Source of the DNA: an uncultured Anaerolineales bacterium
Lineage (GTDB): Bacteria > Chloroflexota > Anaerolineae > Anaerolineales > UBA4823
Assembly: GCA_937928795.1 (NCBI GenBank)
Contig: CALFWB010000059.1
Span: 1-64,000 of the forward strand
Direction of reading: 5' to 3'
Length of the DNA stretch: 64,000 bases
Position 1 is the stretch's first letter. Each line of letters begins with the position of its first letter. The position numbers were made by a program, and so were the translations under genes. The notes under the pieces were generated by a model. That model did not search any database. It was given only the letters and a program-made list of their open reading frames with translations, and was not told the origin of the DNA. This document shows, in pieces, positions 41,496-51,400 of the stretch.

Positions 41496-43101
41496 CGATG
41501 AAATTTACGATTTTGTCGTGATCGGTTCTGGCTTTGGCGGGAGCGTCGCCGCCATGCGCTTGGCTGAGAAAGGCTATCGGGTTCTCGTGCTCGAACGCGG
41601 CAAGCGCTATCAAGATCAGGATTTTGCCAAGACCAATTGGCAATTTTGGAAATATCTCTGGCTGCCGGCCTTGCGCTGTTTTGGTATCTTAGAATTGAGC
41701 TTCTTCAAAGACGTGTTTGTTTTGCATGGCAGTGGGGTGGGTGGGGGAAGCTTAGGATATGCCAATGTCTTGATGGAACCAGACGAACGGTTGTTCGAGA
41801 ACCCGGCTTGGCGAGAGATGGCGGATTGGAAAACGCTCCTTCAACCCTACTACCAACTGGCTAAGCGCATGTTAGGGGTGCATCCAAACCCGAAGCTCTG
41901 GCATGCCGATCAGCTTTTACTCGACATCGCCAAAGAATTGGGCATGGAGTACACCTTCCGACCGACAGAAGTGGGGGTTTTGTTTGGGGAAAGCATCGGC
42001 ACCGGCGAAGATCAAGAAGTTGAGGATCCTTACTTTACAGGAAAAGGTCCCAAACGGCGTACCTGTAAGCACTGCGGGGCTTGCATGGTTGGCTGCCGCT
42101 ATAACGCGAAGAACACGCTGGTAAAAAATTATCTCTGGTTTGCAGAAAAATATGGCGCTAAAATCTTGCCGGAGAGCCAGGTTATCGATATCCGTCCTGT
42201 GAGCGATCACCCACCCGCTCGTTACGCTCTGACGGTCAAATCCTCCACTCAATTCTGGAAACCCTCGTTTCAAATCCTTTGTAGCAACGTTGTAGTTTCT
42301 GCGGGGACAATTGGGACACTAAAACTGCTCTTGCATTGTCGTGAACGAGCGGACTCTTTGCCTGAACTCTCCCCACGCTTAGGAGAAAACGTGCGCACGA
42401 ACAGCGAGTCCTTACTGGGGGCGGTGAGTCGTTCTAAAAGCATCGATTATTCACAAGGGATAGCGATCACCTCGATTTTTCAGGCCGATGCCGTGACCGC
42501 TGTCGAGCCGGTGCGCTATCCGGCCGGGTCTTCGCTGATGCGCTTTCTCAGCGCCCCGCTGGTAGGTGGACAGAAGCCGCTCTTTTTTCGTTTGCTTGAA
42601 TCGATCTTTTTGCTTATCGCTCATCCCATCGAAACGTTGCGCTCTTATGTTTTGCCGGGCTGGGCTCGCCGAACGACTATTTTATTGGTAATGCAAACTG
42701 AAGACAGCCGTTTGCGGATGAAATTGGGACGGCATGTTTTTACGGCTTTTCGCAAGGGGTTAGTCTCCGATAGCACGGGTGAAAATGTGCAGGGAGTCAG
42801 CCCAATTGGTGAGTGGGTGACGCGGCGTTTTGCTGAGAAGGCAAATGCTGCGCCGGCTGGAGCTATCAACGAGAGCTTGCTCAACACGCCGATGACCGCT
42901 CACCTTTTGGGTGGTGTTCCGTTTGGCAGAAACCGTGAGGAAGGTGTGATCGGACTAGACTGCCAGGTGCACGGTTACCCGGGCATCTATGTGGTTGACG
43001 GTTCGATTGTCCCGGCAAATCCCGGCGTAAATCCCAGCCTCACCATCACTGCTTTGGCAGAATATGCCATGGCGCAAATTCCGCCAAAAGAAAAAGCTTA
43101 G
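41479..43101 (+). CDS. GMC-family FAD oxidoreductase, cholesterol-oxidase-like
   Basis: The 540-residue flavoprotein has the ADP-binding loop [40 protein letters not shown] around the FAD, and at the C-terminus [18 protein letters not shown]. Near residues 196-212 is a cysteine cluster [19 protein letters not shown], found in the ChoD-like branch of the family rather than in true secreted cholesterol oxidases. It overlaps hbd by 17 bases, so it is co-translated with acyl-CoA enzymes. Substrate unknown; an alcohol, sterol-like or hydroxy-lipid is likely. Confidence 0.88.
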   Translation: MSMLPSDEIYDFVVIGSGFGGSVAAMRLAEKGYRVLVLERGKRYQDQDFAKTNWQFWKYLWLPALRCFGILELSFFKDVFVLHGSGVGGGSLGYANVLMEPDERLFENPAWREMADWKTLLQPYYQLAKRMLGVHPNPKLWHADQLLLDIAKELGMEYTFRPTEVGVLFGESIGTGEDQEVEDPYFTGKGPKRRTCKHCGACMVGCRYNAKNTLVKNYLWFAEKYGAKILPESQVIDIRPVSDHPPARYALTVKSSTQFWKPSFQILCSNVVVSAGTIGTLKLLLHCRERADSLPELSPRLGENVRTNSESLLGAVSRSKSIDYSQGIAITSIFQADAVTAVEPVRYPAGSSLMRFLSAPLVGGQKPLFFRLLESIFLLIAHPIETLRSYVLPGWARRTTILLVMQTEDSRLRMKLGRHVFTAFRKGLVSDSTGENVQGVSPIGEWVTRRFAEKANAAPAGAINESLLNTPMTAHLLGGVPFGRNREEGVIGLDCQVHGYPGIYVVDGSIVPANPGVNPSLTITALAEYAMAQIPPKEKA

Positions 43102-43125
43102 CCCTATCTGCGGGTTTGAAGGGTA

Positions 43126-43141
43126 GGTGGGCTTGCCCGCC
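43126..43141. terminator. Weak hairpin between convergent GMC and CBS genes
   Basis: GGTGGG (43126-43131), loop CTTG, CCCGCC (43136-43141). It sits in the 57-base gap between convergent stops. No long T-run follows, so this is only a candidate. Confidence 0.3.
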
Positions 43142-43158
43142 CTCGGCATCTTTGATGA

Positions 43159-43605
43159 TCAGCCCTGAAAACCGCTGCTAAGGATGTAATTTTCTAGGCC
43201 GCGAATCTCGCTCTCACGGCTTGCGACTGCTGCTTCCATCACATCCCGTAAAGAGAGAATACCGACCATTTGATTGTTTTCAACTACGGGCAGGTGGCGG
43301 ATGTGAAATTGCTTCATCAGTGCCATACATTGGTCAATAGTTGTCTTGGGGGTGACTGTCACCATCTTTTCAACCATAACATCTCGGATGGGAGTCTCCT
43401 GTGCTGCTCGGCCTTGTAATTCTCCCTTGCGAGCGTAATCGCGCTCGGTGAAAATTCCGACGACTTTGTCGCCTTCCATGACCATCACTGCGCCAATGTT
43501 GGCTTCCGCCATCACCTTGAGGGCTTCAAATACGGTGGAAGTAGCCGCAACGCTATAATTTGGACGCTCTCCCTTTGCTTCAAGCAGATCTTTTACCGTG
43601 TTCAT
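43159..43605 (-). CDS. Tandem CBS domain protein
   Basis: A 148-residue protein with two CBS domains and nothing else: VAATSTVFEALKVMAEANIGAVMVMEGDKVVGIFTERDYARK and PKTTIDQCMALMKQFHIRHLPVVENNQMVGILSLRDVM. Such proteins bind adenine nucleotides and act as regulators or energy sensors. Strong AAAGGAGG before the ATG. It lies 28 bases downstream of gatB on the same strand and is probably co-transcribed. Confidence 0.93.
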   Translation of the reverse strand: MNTVKDLLEAKGERPNYSVAATSTVFEALKVMAEANIGAVMVMEGDKVVGIFTERDYARKGELQGRAAQETPIRDVMVEKMVTVTPKTTIDQCMALMKQFHIRHLPVVENNQMVGILSLRDVMEAAVASRESEIRGLENYILSSGFQG

Positions 43606-43633
43606 GTTTACCTCCTTTGGACTATCGAATGAA

Positions 43634-45073
43634 TTACGGATTTAAATACTTCTCTAAGATCGAACGCGTTAACTGGGCGTCCGCTTTGCCTTGGGTTTGT
43701 TTCATCACCTGACCGACAAACCAGCCAAGCAAGCCAGTTTTTCCCTTGCGGTAATTTTCCACTTGTTGGGGGTTTTCGTTGATCAGTTGTTGAATCATCG
43801 CTTCTAGGGCATCGGTGTCGCTCAATTTGGCTAAACCTTCTTCTGCTACAATTGTGGCAGGGTCTTTGCCGCTGTTTTGCACTTTGTCCAACAAGGCTTT
43901 GCCGGTAGATAGGTTGATGACATTTTCATCGACCATGCGGATGATTTGGGCTAAATAAGCCGGTGTGACTCTTAAGTCTGCGGCAATGATGCCGAGGTCG
44001 TTGAGGATACGCAACAAGTCATTGATGATCCAATTTGAGACGCGTTTAGGGTCTCCTTGATATGCCTGTAACGTGGCTTCATAATACTCGGATAAGGAGC
44101 GCTCGGAGGTGAGGATGTCAGCGTCGTAGATCGGCAAGCCGTATTGTTGGGCAAAGCGAGCGCGCCGTTGCAGGGGGAGTTCGGGTAGGGTGCTAAGTAC
44201 AGCAGTCTTCCAACTTTCATCAATTTGTAAGGAGAGCAAGTCGGGTTCGCGGAAATAGCGATAATCGGCTTCGGTTTCTTTAGAGCGCATTTTACGCAAA
44301 ATACCGCTCTCTTCATCCCATTCGAGTGTCCAAGCTTCGATGCGATGACCGGCTTCAACTTCGCGAATCTGACGTTGAATCTCAGTTTGAATGGCTTCCC
44401 GAACGGCTACAATGGAGTTAACGTTTTTGATTTCGGTCTTGGGGTTGAGGACATTTGAACCTTTCGGACGAATGGAGACGTTTGCATCGCAGCGCAGGTG
44501 CCCTTTCTCCATATCCGCTTCCGAGACTCCAATCCAGCGCAACAATTGGCGTAGCCGAATAATATATTGAGCGGCTTCATCTGCAGAGCGCAGGTCGGGT
44601 CCAGTGACCATTTCGACCAGCGGGACACCGCAGCGGTTGAAGTCGATCAGCCGCCGACCGAAGTCATTTTTCGTCTTGCCGGCATCTTCTTCCAAATGCA
44701 ATTTTTGAATGGTCACCTTGCGTTCTGAGCCATCTGGCATCGGGAAGGCGAGATAGCCCCCGCGGGCGATGGGAAGGTTGTATTGGCTGATCTGGTAACC
44801 TTTGGGGAGATCGGGGTAGAAGTAATTCTTGCGGTCGAAGAAGGAGATGGGTTGAATTTCAGCGTTCATAGCAGCCGCCAGCAGCATGGCTTTCTCGACA
44901 GCGGCTTTGTTGAGCACCGGCAATACACCGGGTAAGCCGGTGCAGACCGGGCAAATATTGGTGTTGGGTGGATCGTTCCACGAGTCTGCTTTGCAAGGGC
45001 AAAAGATTTTGGTCAGCGTATTAAGTTGAATGTGAGTTTCTAACCCGATGACCGCTTCGTATTCTATTGTCAT
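43634..45073 (-). CDS. gatB: Asp/Glu-tRNA amidotransferase subunit B
   Basis: The 479-residue kinase subunit of GatCAB has the signature YEAVIGLETHIQLNT, a cysteine zinc knuckle (CPCKADSW and CPVCTGLPG), DLPKGYQISQYNLPI, GKTKNDFGRRLIDFNRCGVPLVE and the C-terminal YqeY-like tail domain (QQLINENPQQVENYRKGKTGLLGWFVGQVMK). It phosphorylates Glu-tRNA(Gln) or Asp-tRNA(Asn) for amidation by GatA. The ATG at 45073 is chosen from AAGGAAGTGAGG upstream and the family start. Confidence 0.96.
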   Translation of the reverse strand: MTIEYEAVIGLETHIQLNTLTKIFCPCKADSWNDPPNTNICPVCTGLPGVLPVLNKAAVEKAMLLAAAMNAEIQPISFFDRKNYFYPDLPKGYQISQYNLPIARGGYLAFPMPDGSERKVTIQKLHLEEDAGKTKNDFGRRLIDFNRCGVPLVEMVTGPDLRSADEAAQYIIRLRQLLRWIGVSEADMEKGHLRCDANVSIRPKGSNVLNPKTEIKNVNSIVAVREAIQTEIQRQIREVEAGHRIEAWTLEWDEESGILRKMRSKETEADYRYFREPDLLSLQIDESWKTAVLSTLPELPLQRRARFAQQYGLPIYDADILTSERSLSEYYEATLQAYQGDPKRVSNWIINDLLRILNDLGIIAADLRVTPAYLAQIIRMVDENVINLSTGKALLDKVQNSGKDPATIVAEEGLAKLSDTDALEAMIQQLINENPQQVENYRKGKTGLLGWFVGQVMKQTQGKADAQLTRSILEKYLNP

Positions 45074-45119
45074 CCTCACTTCCTTTTCAGGTGGCAAAGA
45101 TCTCCTTAGTTAGAATTTC

Positions 45120-46706
45120 TCATAAATTTTGCAAAATGGGCGGGATTCTTTTGCGCCATTGATCGCTTTCGGTGACGATTTCGTAGTTGCGGGCGATGCG
45201 CAAGAGCAAGTCTTCAGAGAAATCGGCGCCGATCAGTTGGGCGCCGTAGGGTAAGCCTTCGGGGTCAAAGCCGCAGGGGAAGGAGATCGCCGGAACGCCA
45301 GCATGGTTGGCGGCAACGGTAAGTTGATCAGCGAACTGCATGAGGACCGAATCGCCATAGACTTGGGCAATTGGAAATGCCGTGGTTGGCGTCGTTGGGG
45401 TTAGCAGTGCGTGTAGCCGATATTTGCCCTGGGGATCAAAGATCGCTTCAAAGTCACGGCGGATGAGGGTGCGCACGCGTAAGGCTCGCATGTAGTATTG
45501 TTCGCTATATTGGGCAGCGCTGACATACATGCCCATCAGGATGCGCAGTTTGGGCTGCAGTCCGAAGCCTTCGCCCCGCGTTTTGCGGTACATCTCGCGT
45601 AGATCGTGGACGGGCTGTTTGGTGCGGTAGCCATACTTAACACCGTCGTAGCGATGTAGGTTGGAAGCTGCCTCTACGCGCGAGATGACGAAATAGGCTG
45701 GAATGCTGTATTTGGTGTGCGGCATAGGTACGTCTTCAATAATGTCAGCGCCCATTTCTGCCAACCGGCCGGCGACGCGGTAGATGGCTTGTTGATAGTC
45801 CTCTGGAACAGGTTGTTGGGCGAGTTCGCCGCTTTCGCCCTCAACATACGTAATGCGAAAGTAGTCTGGCGAAAGGCCGATGCGCAAGCCACGGATGGGC
45901 TTTTCCAAATCGGTGACGTAATCCGGTACAGGGAAATTAGCTGCCGTCGAGTCATGCGGGTCGGCACCGCTCATCACTTGAAGGAGCAGAGCGGCGTCAC
46001 TGACATTGCGGGCTAGAGGCCCCGGACAATCCAGCGAGGAACCAAAGGCAATCAGACCATAACGCGAGACGCGACCGTAGGTTGGCTTAAGGCCGACCAC
46101 ACCGCAAAAAGCTGCCGGTTGGCGGATCGAGCCGGCCGTATCTGTGCCGATTGAAAGACATCCTTCACCGGCCGCAACCGCAGCGGCGCTGCCACCCGAA
46201 GACCCGCCCGGCACGCGAGCTGTGTTCCACGGGTTGCGCGGGCTAGGCCGATAGGCGCTGGACTCGTTTGAAGAACCAAAGGTGAACTCATCGAGGTTGA
46301 CCTTGCCCAGCATGATCCCGCCAGCTTGTTCTGCACGGGCAACGGGCGTGGCAGTGTAAGGAGCTACAAAGTTGGAAAGGATTTTCGAGGCAGCCGTAGA
46401 AGGGGTGCCTTCAACACAAAAGATGTCCTTGACCGTAAAAGGAACGCCGGCAAGGGGCCCGACTTCCTCACCCGCTTGAATGGCTTGATCAATCCTTTGA
46501 GCTTGCTGGCGGGCGCGTTCGGCGGTTAGGGTAATAAAGGCGTGAATCTTATCTGGCTCGGTGTCTTGACCGCCGTCTAATCGCCCCGGAACGCCGTCCA
46601 CCGCAGCGATGCGATTCAGGGTGCTCTCCAGCACCTCAACGGCAGAGACTTGTTTGCGCCGGATCATCCAAGCCAGTTGGTAGGCAGCGTAATCACACAG
46701 ATCCAT
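45120..46706 (-). CDS. gatA: Asp/Glu-tRNA amidotransferase subunit A
   Basis: The 528-residue amidase carries the Ser-cisSer-Lys catalytic triad: PFTVKDIFCVEG with the Lys, and PGGSSGGSAAAVAAGEG with the serines. GSDTAGSIRQPA-type sequence (here GTDTAGSIRQPAAFCGVVGLKPTYG) is diagnostic. It releases ammonia from glutamine for tRNA amidation. It is about 40 residues longer than E. coli-type relatives such as B. subtilis GatA; extra residues include segments near RLDGGQDTEPDK and EGESGELAQQP. It lies 3 bases after gatC. Confidence 0.96.
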   Translation of the reverse strand: MDLCDYAAYQLAWMIRRKQVSAVEVLESTLNRIAAVDGVPGRLDGGQDTEPDKIHAFITLTAERARQQAQRIDQAIQAGEEVGPLAGVPFTVKDIFCVEGTPSTAASKILSNFVAPYTATPVARAEQAGGIMLGKVNLDEFTFGSSNESSAYRPSPRNPWNTARVPGGSSGGSAAAVAAGEGCLSIGTDTAGSIRQPAAFCGVVGLKPTYGRVSRYGLIAFGSSLDCPGPLARNVSDAALLLQVMSGADPHDSTAANFPVPDYVTDLEKPIRGLRIGLSPDYFRITYVEGESGELAQQPVPEDYQQAIYRVAGRLAEMGADIIEDVPMPHTKYSIPAYFVISRVEAASNLHRYDGVKYGYRTKQPVHDLREMYRKTRGEGFGLQPKLRILMGMYVSAAQYSEQYYMRALRVRTLIRRDFEAIFDPQGKYRLHALLTPTTPTTAFPIAQVYGDSVLMQFADQLTVAANHAGVPAISFPCGFDPEGLPYGAQLIGADFSEDLLLRIARNYEIVTESDQWRKRIPPILQNL

Positions 46707-46709
46707 AGC

Positions 46710-47021
46710 TTACTCCAGATCCTGATGGGGAATGTCAGGAACGACGATATAGCGTTCATCCAATTCTGGAGCTTGCTTTAGGATGGCTTCAACCTGTGAA
46801 CTGGGCAGCCATTCATCTTCCCGAATAGGGGGACGAATTTCGGCGGGAAAACTGACACCGTGCAGGGCTGGGGGGATGCTTTCCTGTAAGGGAATAGCGA
46901 CCAGTTCCTGTAAAGCCTTGAGTTGGTTATTGAGTTGTTGGCGTAGGTATTCAGCTTCAGTTGGGGAGAGTTCAAGGGCGGCGAGTTCAACCAAATGATC
47001 AAACAATTCAGGGGTGATCAT
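46710..47021 (-). CDS. gatC: Asp/Glu-tRNA amidotransferase subunit C
   Basis: The 103-residue linker subunit matches GatC: FDHLVELAALELSPTEAEYLRQQLNNQLKALQEL at the N-terminus and a conserved loop with PPIREDEWLPSSQVEAILKQAPELDERYIVVP at the C-terminus, which wraps the GatA/GatB interface. First gene of gatCAB. A strong promoter lies 29 bases upstream (47050-47077) and AAAGGAG precedes the ATG by 11 bases. Confidence 0.92.
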   Translation of the reverse strand: MITPELFDHLVELAALELSPTEAEYLRQQLNNQLKALQELVAIPLQESIPPALHGVSFPAEIRPPIREDEWLPSSQVEAILKQAPELDERYIVVPDIPHQDLE

Positions 47022-47049
47022 GCGCAGGGCATCTCCTTTCCTAGTGGAG

Positions 47050-47077
47050 AGTATATCCTAGTTTCTTAACCTGTCAA
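47050..47077 (-). promoter_or_regulatory. Promoter for gatCAB
   Basis: Minus strand TTGACA (47077-47072), 16-base spacer, TATACT (47055-47050). Perfect -35 and near-perfect -10. The -35 lies 15 bases from the edge of MITE copy 3. Confidence 0.8.
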
Positions 47078-47092
47078 TGTATTCTTTGCCCT

Positions 47093-47170
47093 GTGTGCAC
47101 TCAAAAGTTGTTGGCAACATTGCTTTGTAGGACAACTCATTGAGTTGTCCTACAACTTTTGCGTGGACAC
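47093..47170 (+). mobile_element. 78-bp MITE, copy 3
   Basis: The best-preserved copy: ends GTGTGCACTCAAAAGTTGT and GTGTCCACGCAAAAGTTGT (complement strand) agree at all but two positions. The central palindrome with 13-base arms is perfect. An exact 8-bp direct repeat TTTGCCCT flanks it (47085-47092 and 47171-47178). It lies between the divergent gatC and acyl-CoA dehydrogenase promoters. Confidence 0.93.
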
Positions 47171-47194
47171 TTTGCCCTTTAGCATAAAGGCAGA

Positions 47195-47223
47195 TAAACA
47201 TCTCTTTGTACACGTGCTATAAT
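47195..47223 (+). promoter_or_regulatory. Promoter for the acyl-CoA dehydrogenase gene
   Basis: TAAACA (47195-47200), 17-base spacer, perfect TATAAT (47218-47223) with extended -10 TG at 47215-47216. Transcription would start near 47230; AGAGGAGGA precedes the ATG at 47265. Confidence 0.75.
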
Positions 47224-47264
47224 CCAATTGCAGGATCGCTCGATTTTCTCAAGAGGAGGACGGG

Positions 47265-48434
47265 ATGTCGGAGAGTTTGCTATTTCCCTTTACTGAAGAA
47301 CACGAAATGATCCGCCAGACAGCGCGTGAGTTCGCTCAAAACGAGATCGCACCGGTGGCAGCCAAATTTGACGAAAGCGGTGAATTTCCTAGCGAGACGA
47401 TTCGTAAAATGGGGGAGTTGGGTTTCATGGGCATTGAAGTCCCCGAAGAATATGGCGGAGCGGGCATGGACTCCTTAGCCTATGTGCTGGCTTTGGAAGA
47501 AATTTGCAAAGCCGATGCCGCTCATGGGACAATTATGTCAGTCAATAACTCCTTGTTTTGTTACGGCATTCTCAAGTACGGTACAGAAGAACAAAAACAA
47601 TGCTTTGTCAAGCCGGTTGCTTCTGGAAAGGCAATTGGGGCATACGCGTTGACCGAGCCGATGTCGGGGTCAGATGCCGGTAACATGCGCACGCGAGCGA
47701 GGCGGCAGGGGGATCACTACGTTCTCAATGGGCGCAAGTCATGGGTGACCAGCGGGCCCGTTGCGGACTATGTGGTGGTTTTTGCTCTAACCGATCCCGA
47801 AAAAAGGCATCGCGGCATTACGGCTTTCTTGGTGGATGCAAAAACGCCCGGCTTTGTGCGGGGCAAGAAGGAGCCCAAACTAGGGATACGCGCTTCTGCC
47901 ACCAGTGAACTGACTTTTGAGGATTGCGCAGTGCCTGTTGAAAACCGCTTGGGGGAGGAAGGCGAGGGATTTAAGATCGCCATGGCGGTTTTGGATGCCG
48001 GGCGGATTGGTATTGCCGCCCAAGCCTTAGGGATTGCTGAGGCAGCCTATCAGGCAAGTTTGCAATATGCCACCGAACGAGAAGCTTTTGGGCAAAAAAT
48101 CGGCGCCTTTCAAGGAATTTCGTTTAAGTTGGCGGATATGAAAACGCGCATTGAAGCTTCCCGTTTGCTTACCTACCAAGCTGCTATGGCGAAGGAGCGG
48201 GCAAAGACTACCGGAGAACGCTTTACCCTACAAGCCTCAATGGCGAAGTTGTTCGCTTCCGAGACGGCGATGTTTGTGACCCATGCGGCGGTGCAGATTC
48301 ACGGCGGAATGGGCTATAGCCGCGAATTGCCAATTGAGCGCTACTTCCGCGATGCCAAGATCACGGAAATTTATGAGGGAACCAGTGAGATTCAACGGCT
48401 GGTGATTGCGCGTTTGGAAAGTGGATTGCATTAG
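47265..48434 (+). CDS. Acyl-CoA dehydrogenase (short/branched-chain type)
   Basis: The 389-residue FAD enzyme has AYALTEPMSGSDAGNMRTRA and SWVTSGPVADYVVVFAL for FAD binding, REAFGQKIGAFQGISFKLADM, VQIHGGMGYSRELPIERYFRDAKITEIYEGTSEIQRLVIA, with the catalytic Glu in IYEGTSE. The pattern fits butyryl-, isovaleryl- or methylacyl-CoA dehydrogenases, which desaturate acyl-CoA at C2-C3. Electron transfer flavoprotein genes are not nearby. It starts a long plus-strand run that leads to the carboxylase operon. Confidence 0.95.
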   Translation: MSESLLFPFTEEHEMIRQTAREFAQNEIAPVAAKFDESGEFPSETIRKMGELGFMGIEVPEEYGGAGMDSLAYVLALEEICKADAAHGTIMSVNNSLFCYGILKYGTEEQKQCFVKPVASGKAIGAYALTEPMSGSDAGNMRTRARRQGDHYVLNGRKSWVTSGPVADYVVVFALTDPEKRHRGITAFLVDAKTPGFVRGKKEPKLGIRASATSELTFEDCAVPVENRLGEEGEGFKIAMAVLDAGRIGIAAQALGIAEAAYQASLQYATEREAFGQKIGAFQGISFKLADMKTRIEASRLLTYQAAMAKERAKTTGERFTLQASMAKLFASETAMFVTHAAVQIHGGMGYSRELPIERYFRDAKITEIYEGTSEIQRLVIARLESGLH

Positions 48435-48460
48435 GTTATTCTGGTCTATCTAGGCGGTCT

Positions 48461-51400
48461 ATGAGCCAATCTGCTGCGTGGTTCTTGATTTTCTTTGCAG
48501 TCGTCCTAGCGATCGGGATTGATCTGTATTTGATGAGACTGGTGCGGGTTCAGATCCAAAAGAGGCTCAAAGAGAACCCTGCAAAGGCAGAAGGAGTTTA
48601 TGTCTTTGGTGCCTATTCCCCAATCCTAAGCTGGTTGAAAAAGCTGTGGAATGCCTCTCTACAGTTGGAGGCTGTTGCTACGTCTCCATCTATTCAACCA
48701 AAGTTGATGCAGTCTGAGCAGCGATCCGCAGATGGAGGAGTGCTTCTCGGTTTACGGAACATCGTAATCTGGCTGAGCCGGCAAAGGGAAGGGTTCTATC
48801 TCATCCTTCTGACGGTGGGGGTTTTGTTTTTTTGTCGTGGAATTCTAAGCTTACGCACTGACCTTCAATTACCAGGGAATGAAAGTGGCAATTTCCAAGC
48901 TGTGATGCAATATTTCGTTCAGAGCCTTCTCCAAGACCATAGACTCCCGGCGTGGAATCCTTATTTCAGAACCGGATTGCCATACCTTGCGGATCCGATG
49001 CTGCACATCTACAACCCTGTGGTCACCCTACCGTCTTTGTTGTTTGGGGTGCGGATTGGCTATCGAATTGCCTTGGTGTTTAGCTATCTCATAGCTGCAA
49101 TCGGCATGATGAGACTGGGGAGAGCCTTCGGATTGGGAAAATTGGTGAGTCTTTGGTTGGGTTTTATGTACGTTTTTGCCGGTCAACCTACGGCGCGTTT
49201 TTTTCAAGGGGAATATTTGTTTGTGTTTGGATTTGCGTGGATTCCGTGGGTTTTTTATTTTCTTGTTCGCCATTGGCAAACGCGGGAATTTAAGAAATTG
49301 GTCTATTTTGCCTTTGCGCTGGCGTTGCTTTATTTGAGTGGGAATGCTTACTATCCATTTCTCCTCTTTTGGCTGCTTCTGATTTTTGTCTTTCTGTTCA
49401 TGGTCAGGGTATTGAGTCAACCGATTAGACTAGAAATCGATGGCCGCTTTTTGGTTTCCATGCTAATTGCGCTTGCTTTGGGAGGAGGTTTGATCGCCCT
49501 TCATTTTCTCCCTATGCTTCAATCGCGCCCTTACCTAGTTAAGGGAGAGGATGTTCAGGGATCGCATACTCTCTGGCAAATCTGGCTGGATTACACTTCG
49601 AGAGATACCTTTCGGGAAGATGCTTATACTGCCTTGCCTGCTCGAGAAGAGTTTTATGCCTACATCGGTTACATGCCCTTTTTCGCATTAGCCCTCCTGC
49701 CGTTTGGGTGGCAAAAAGGGAGGCGGCGTTGGATCGCCTATTGGATTGCCGTCATCGCCTTTGTGGTGATGTGGGTTAATGTCGATCAGATGCCGTGGCG
49801 CAATTATTTTTATCAGACGGCTTTCTTTAGTCAATTTCGACATGTCTTACGTCCGTTGATTTTTGGCAGTTTTGCCATTTTTCTCCTCGGGGCATTTGGG
49901 CTTGATGGAGTGGAGAAAAGGTTGATAAGATGGATTGAGAATGCCGCTGATGGAGGATCAGGGAAAGTTCGGAGAGTCATCTGTGGCTTAGGGTTTTTGG
50001 GGTTGATCGGTCTGATGGGGTATGGGGTTTATGATGTCTATCGGGTAAACCACCCATATTTATCTTTAGACCAGGATGATTTGGCTGCCTATCGGATTAC
50101 AAGGTGGTTAAGGGAACACGATCCATCCGAATATTATGTGCGCCGTAATCCGGCAAATAGCTGGCACTTACCCATGCTAACTGCTCGCCTCAAGTATATT
50201 GATGCATGGTATGCTTTTACACTTATAGAGGATCGGAGCGATACCGATTTAGCCAAACGTCCCGTTAGAGCCCAGCCCCTTTACATCCTTCAGGCTGAAA
50301 ACGACCCTCCACCGGATGGACGCTGGCATCTTGTTACCCAAATCGAGGGCACTACCATCTATAAAATGCGGGATAGCCTCCCGATTGTGTTTAAGACAGC
50401 CCTTTCCGCTTTACAAGCAAATCCTCAGGAAGAGTTACGCAGTGAAGAGGTCACTCCTTTAACCCCATTTTTTAAGAACGATACCGTTGAGATCATCGCT
50501 CAGGCAACGGAACAAGAAGTCTTAGTGGTTCTAGTTTCCTATTTTCCGGGATGGAGAGTCAAAATTGATGGTCGCCGTGCCCAACTAGAACAGGTTGGTG
50601 GGTATCTGGCTGTGAAAATGGAAGAGGGAATCCACAAATACCGCTTCGAGTTCCGTCCGACCGTCTTTTATTGGGGGCTGACGCTCAGCTTAATCAGTTT
50701 GAGTATTGGCTTGTTTCTCATCCGCTCTGATGTCATTGCGTTTGGTCAAAAGATTTGGAACTTGCTTCCACGGGTTCGAGACGCCTGGGTTACCAAGATG
50801 AAGATATGGGCTCAAAGGAGAGTAGAGAAGTCTCTTATCCACTCTGCTGTGTATCGGGAAGGAGCGTTTGTCGTCGAGAGCGAAATAGGGCTCGAAGAAG
50901 GTTGCGAGGCGAACTTGATTGTCATTCCGAATCGAAACAGTCAGATGGCTTTACCTTGGCTGTGGAATGCTTGGAAACAACTGGCTTGGTTAGTCGTTCA
51001 AAGTTCCCTCAGCGCAGTGTCTATGACAGCTATGCTGTTTATCTTGAGTATCCTAATTTATTTTGCTACTCGCATCGTTGGGCTTTCCGATTTTCCCATT
51101 TATTTCTTCACCGATGAAGCTATCCAAACTGCCTCTGCGGCTGAATTGGTTCGCAATGGATTTTATGGGCCTGGAAAAGTTTTCTTGCCAACCTATTTTC
51201 CCAACGGTTCGTATTGGAATCTGAGCCTAAGCGTTTATGTTCAAGTGCTTCCCTACCTATTATTCGGGAAATCGGTTTGGGTGACGCGGTGGACTTCTTT
51301 GATGGTGTCGGGGTTAATGGTTCTAGTTCTGGCGAATGCTTTACGAAAAACGGTTTGTCCGAGGGCTTGGTGGAGCTTTCTTCTATTCCTTGCGGTTACT

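Noticed and set aside
17483..47170. CRISPR or CRISPR-like array
   Set aside because: The three 78-bp copies are kilobases apart, in both orientations, with target duplications; no short regularly spaced repeats or cas genes were seen.
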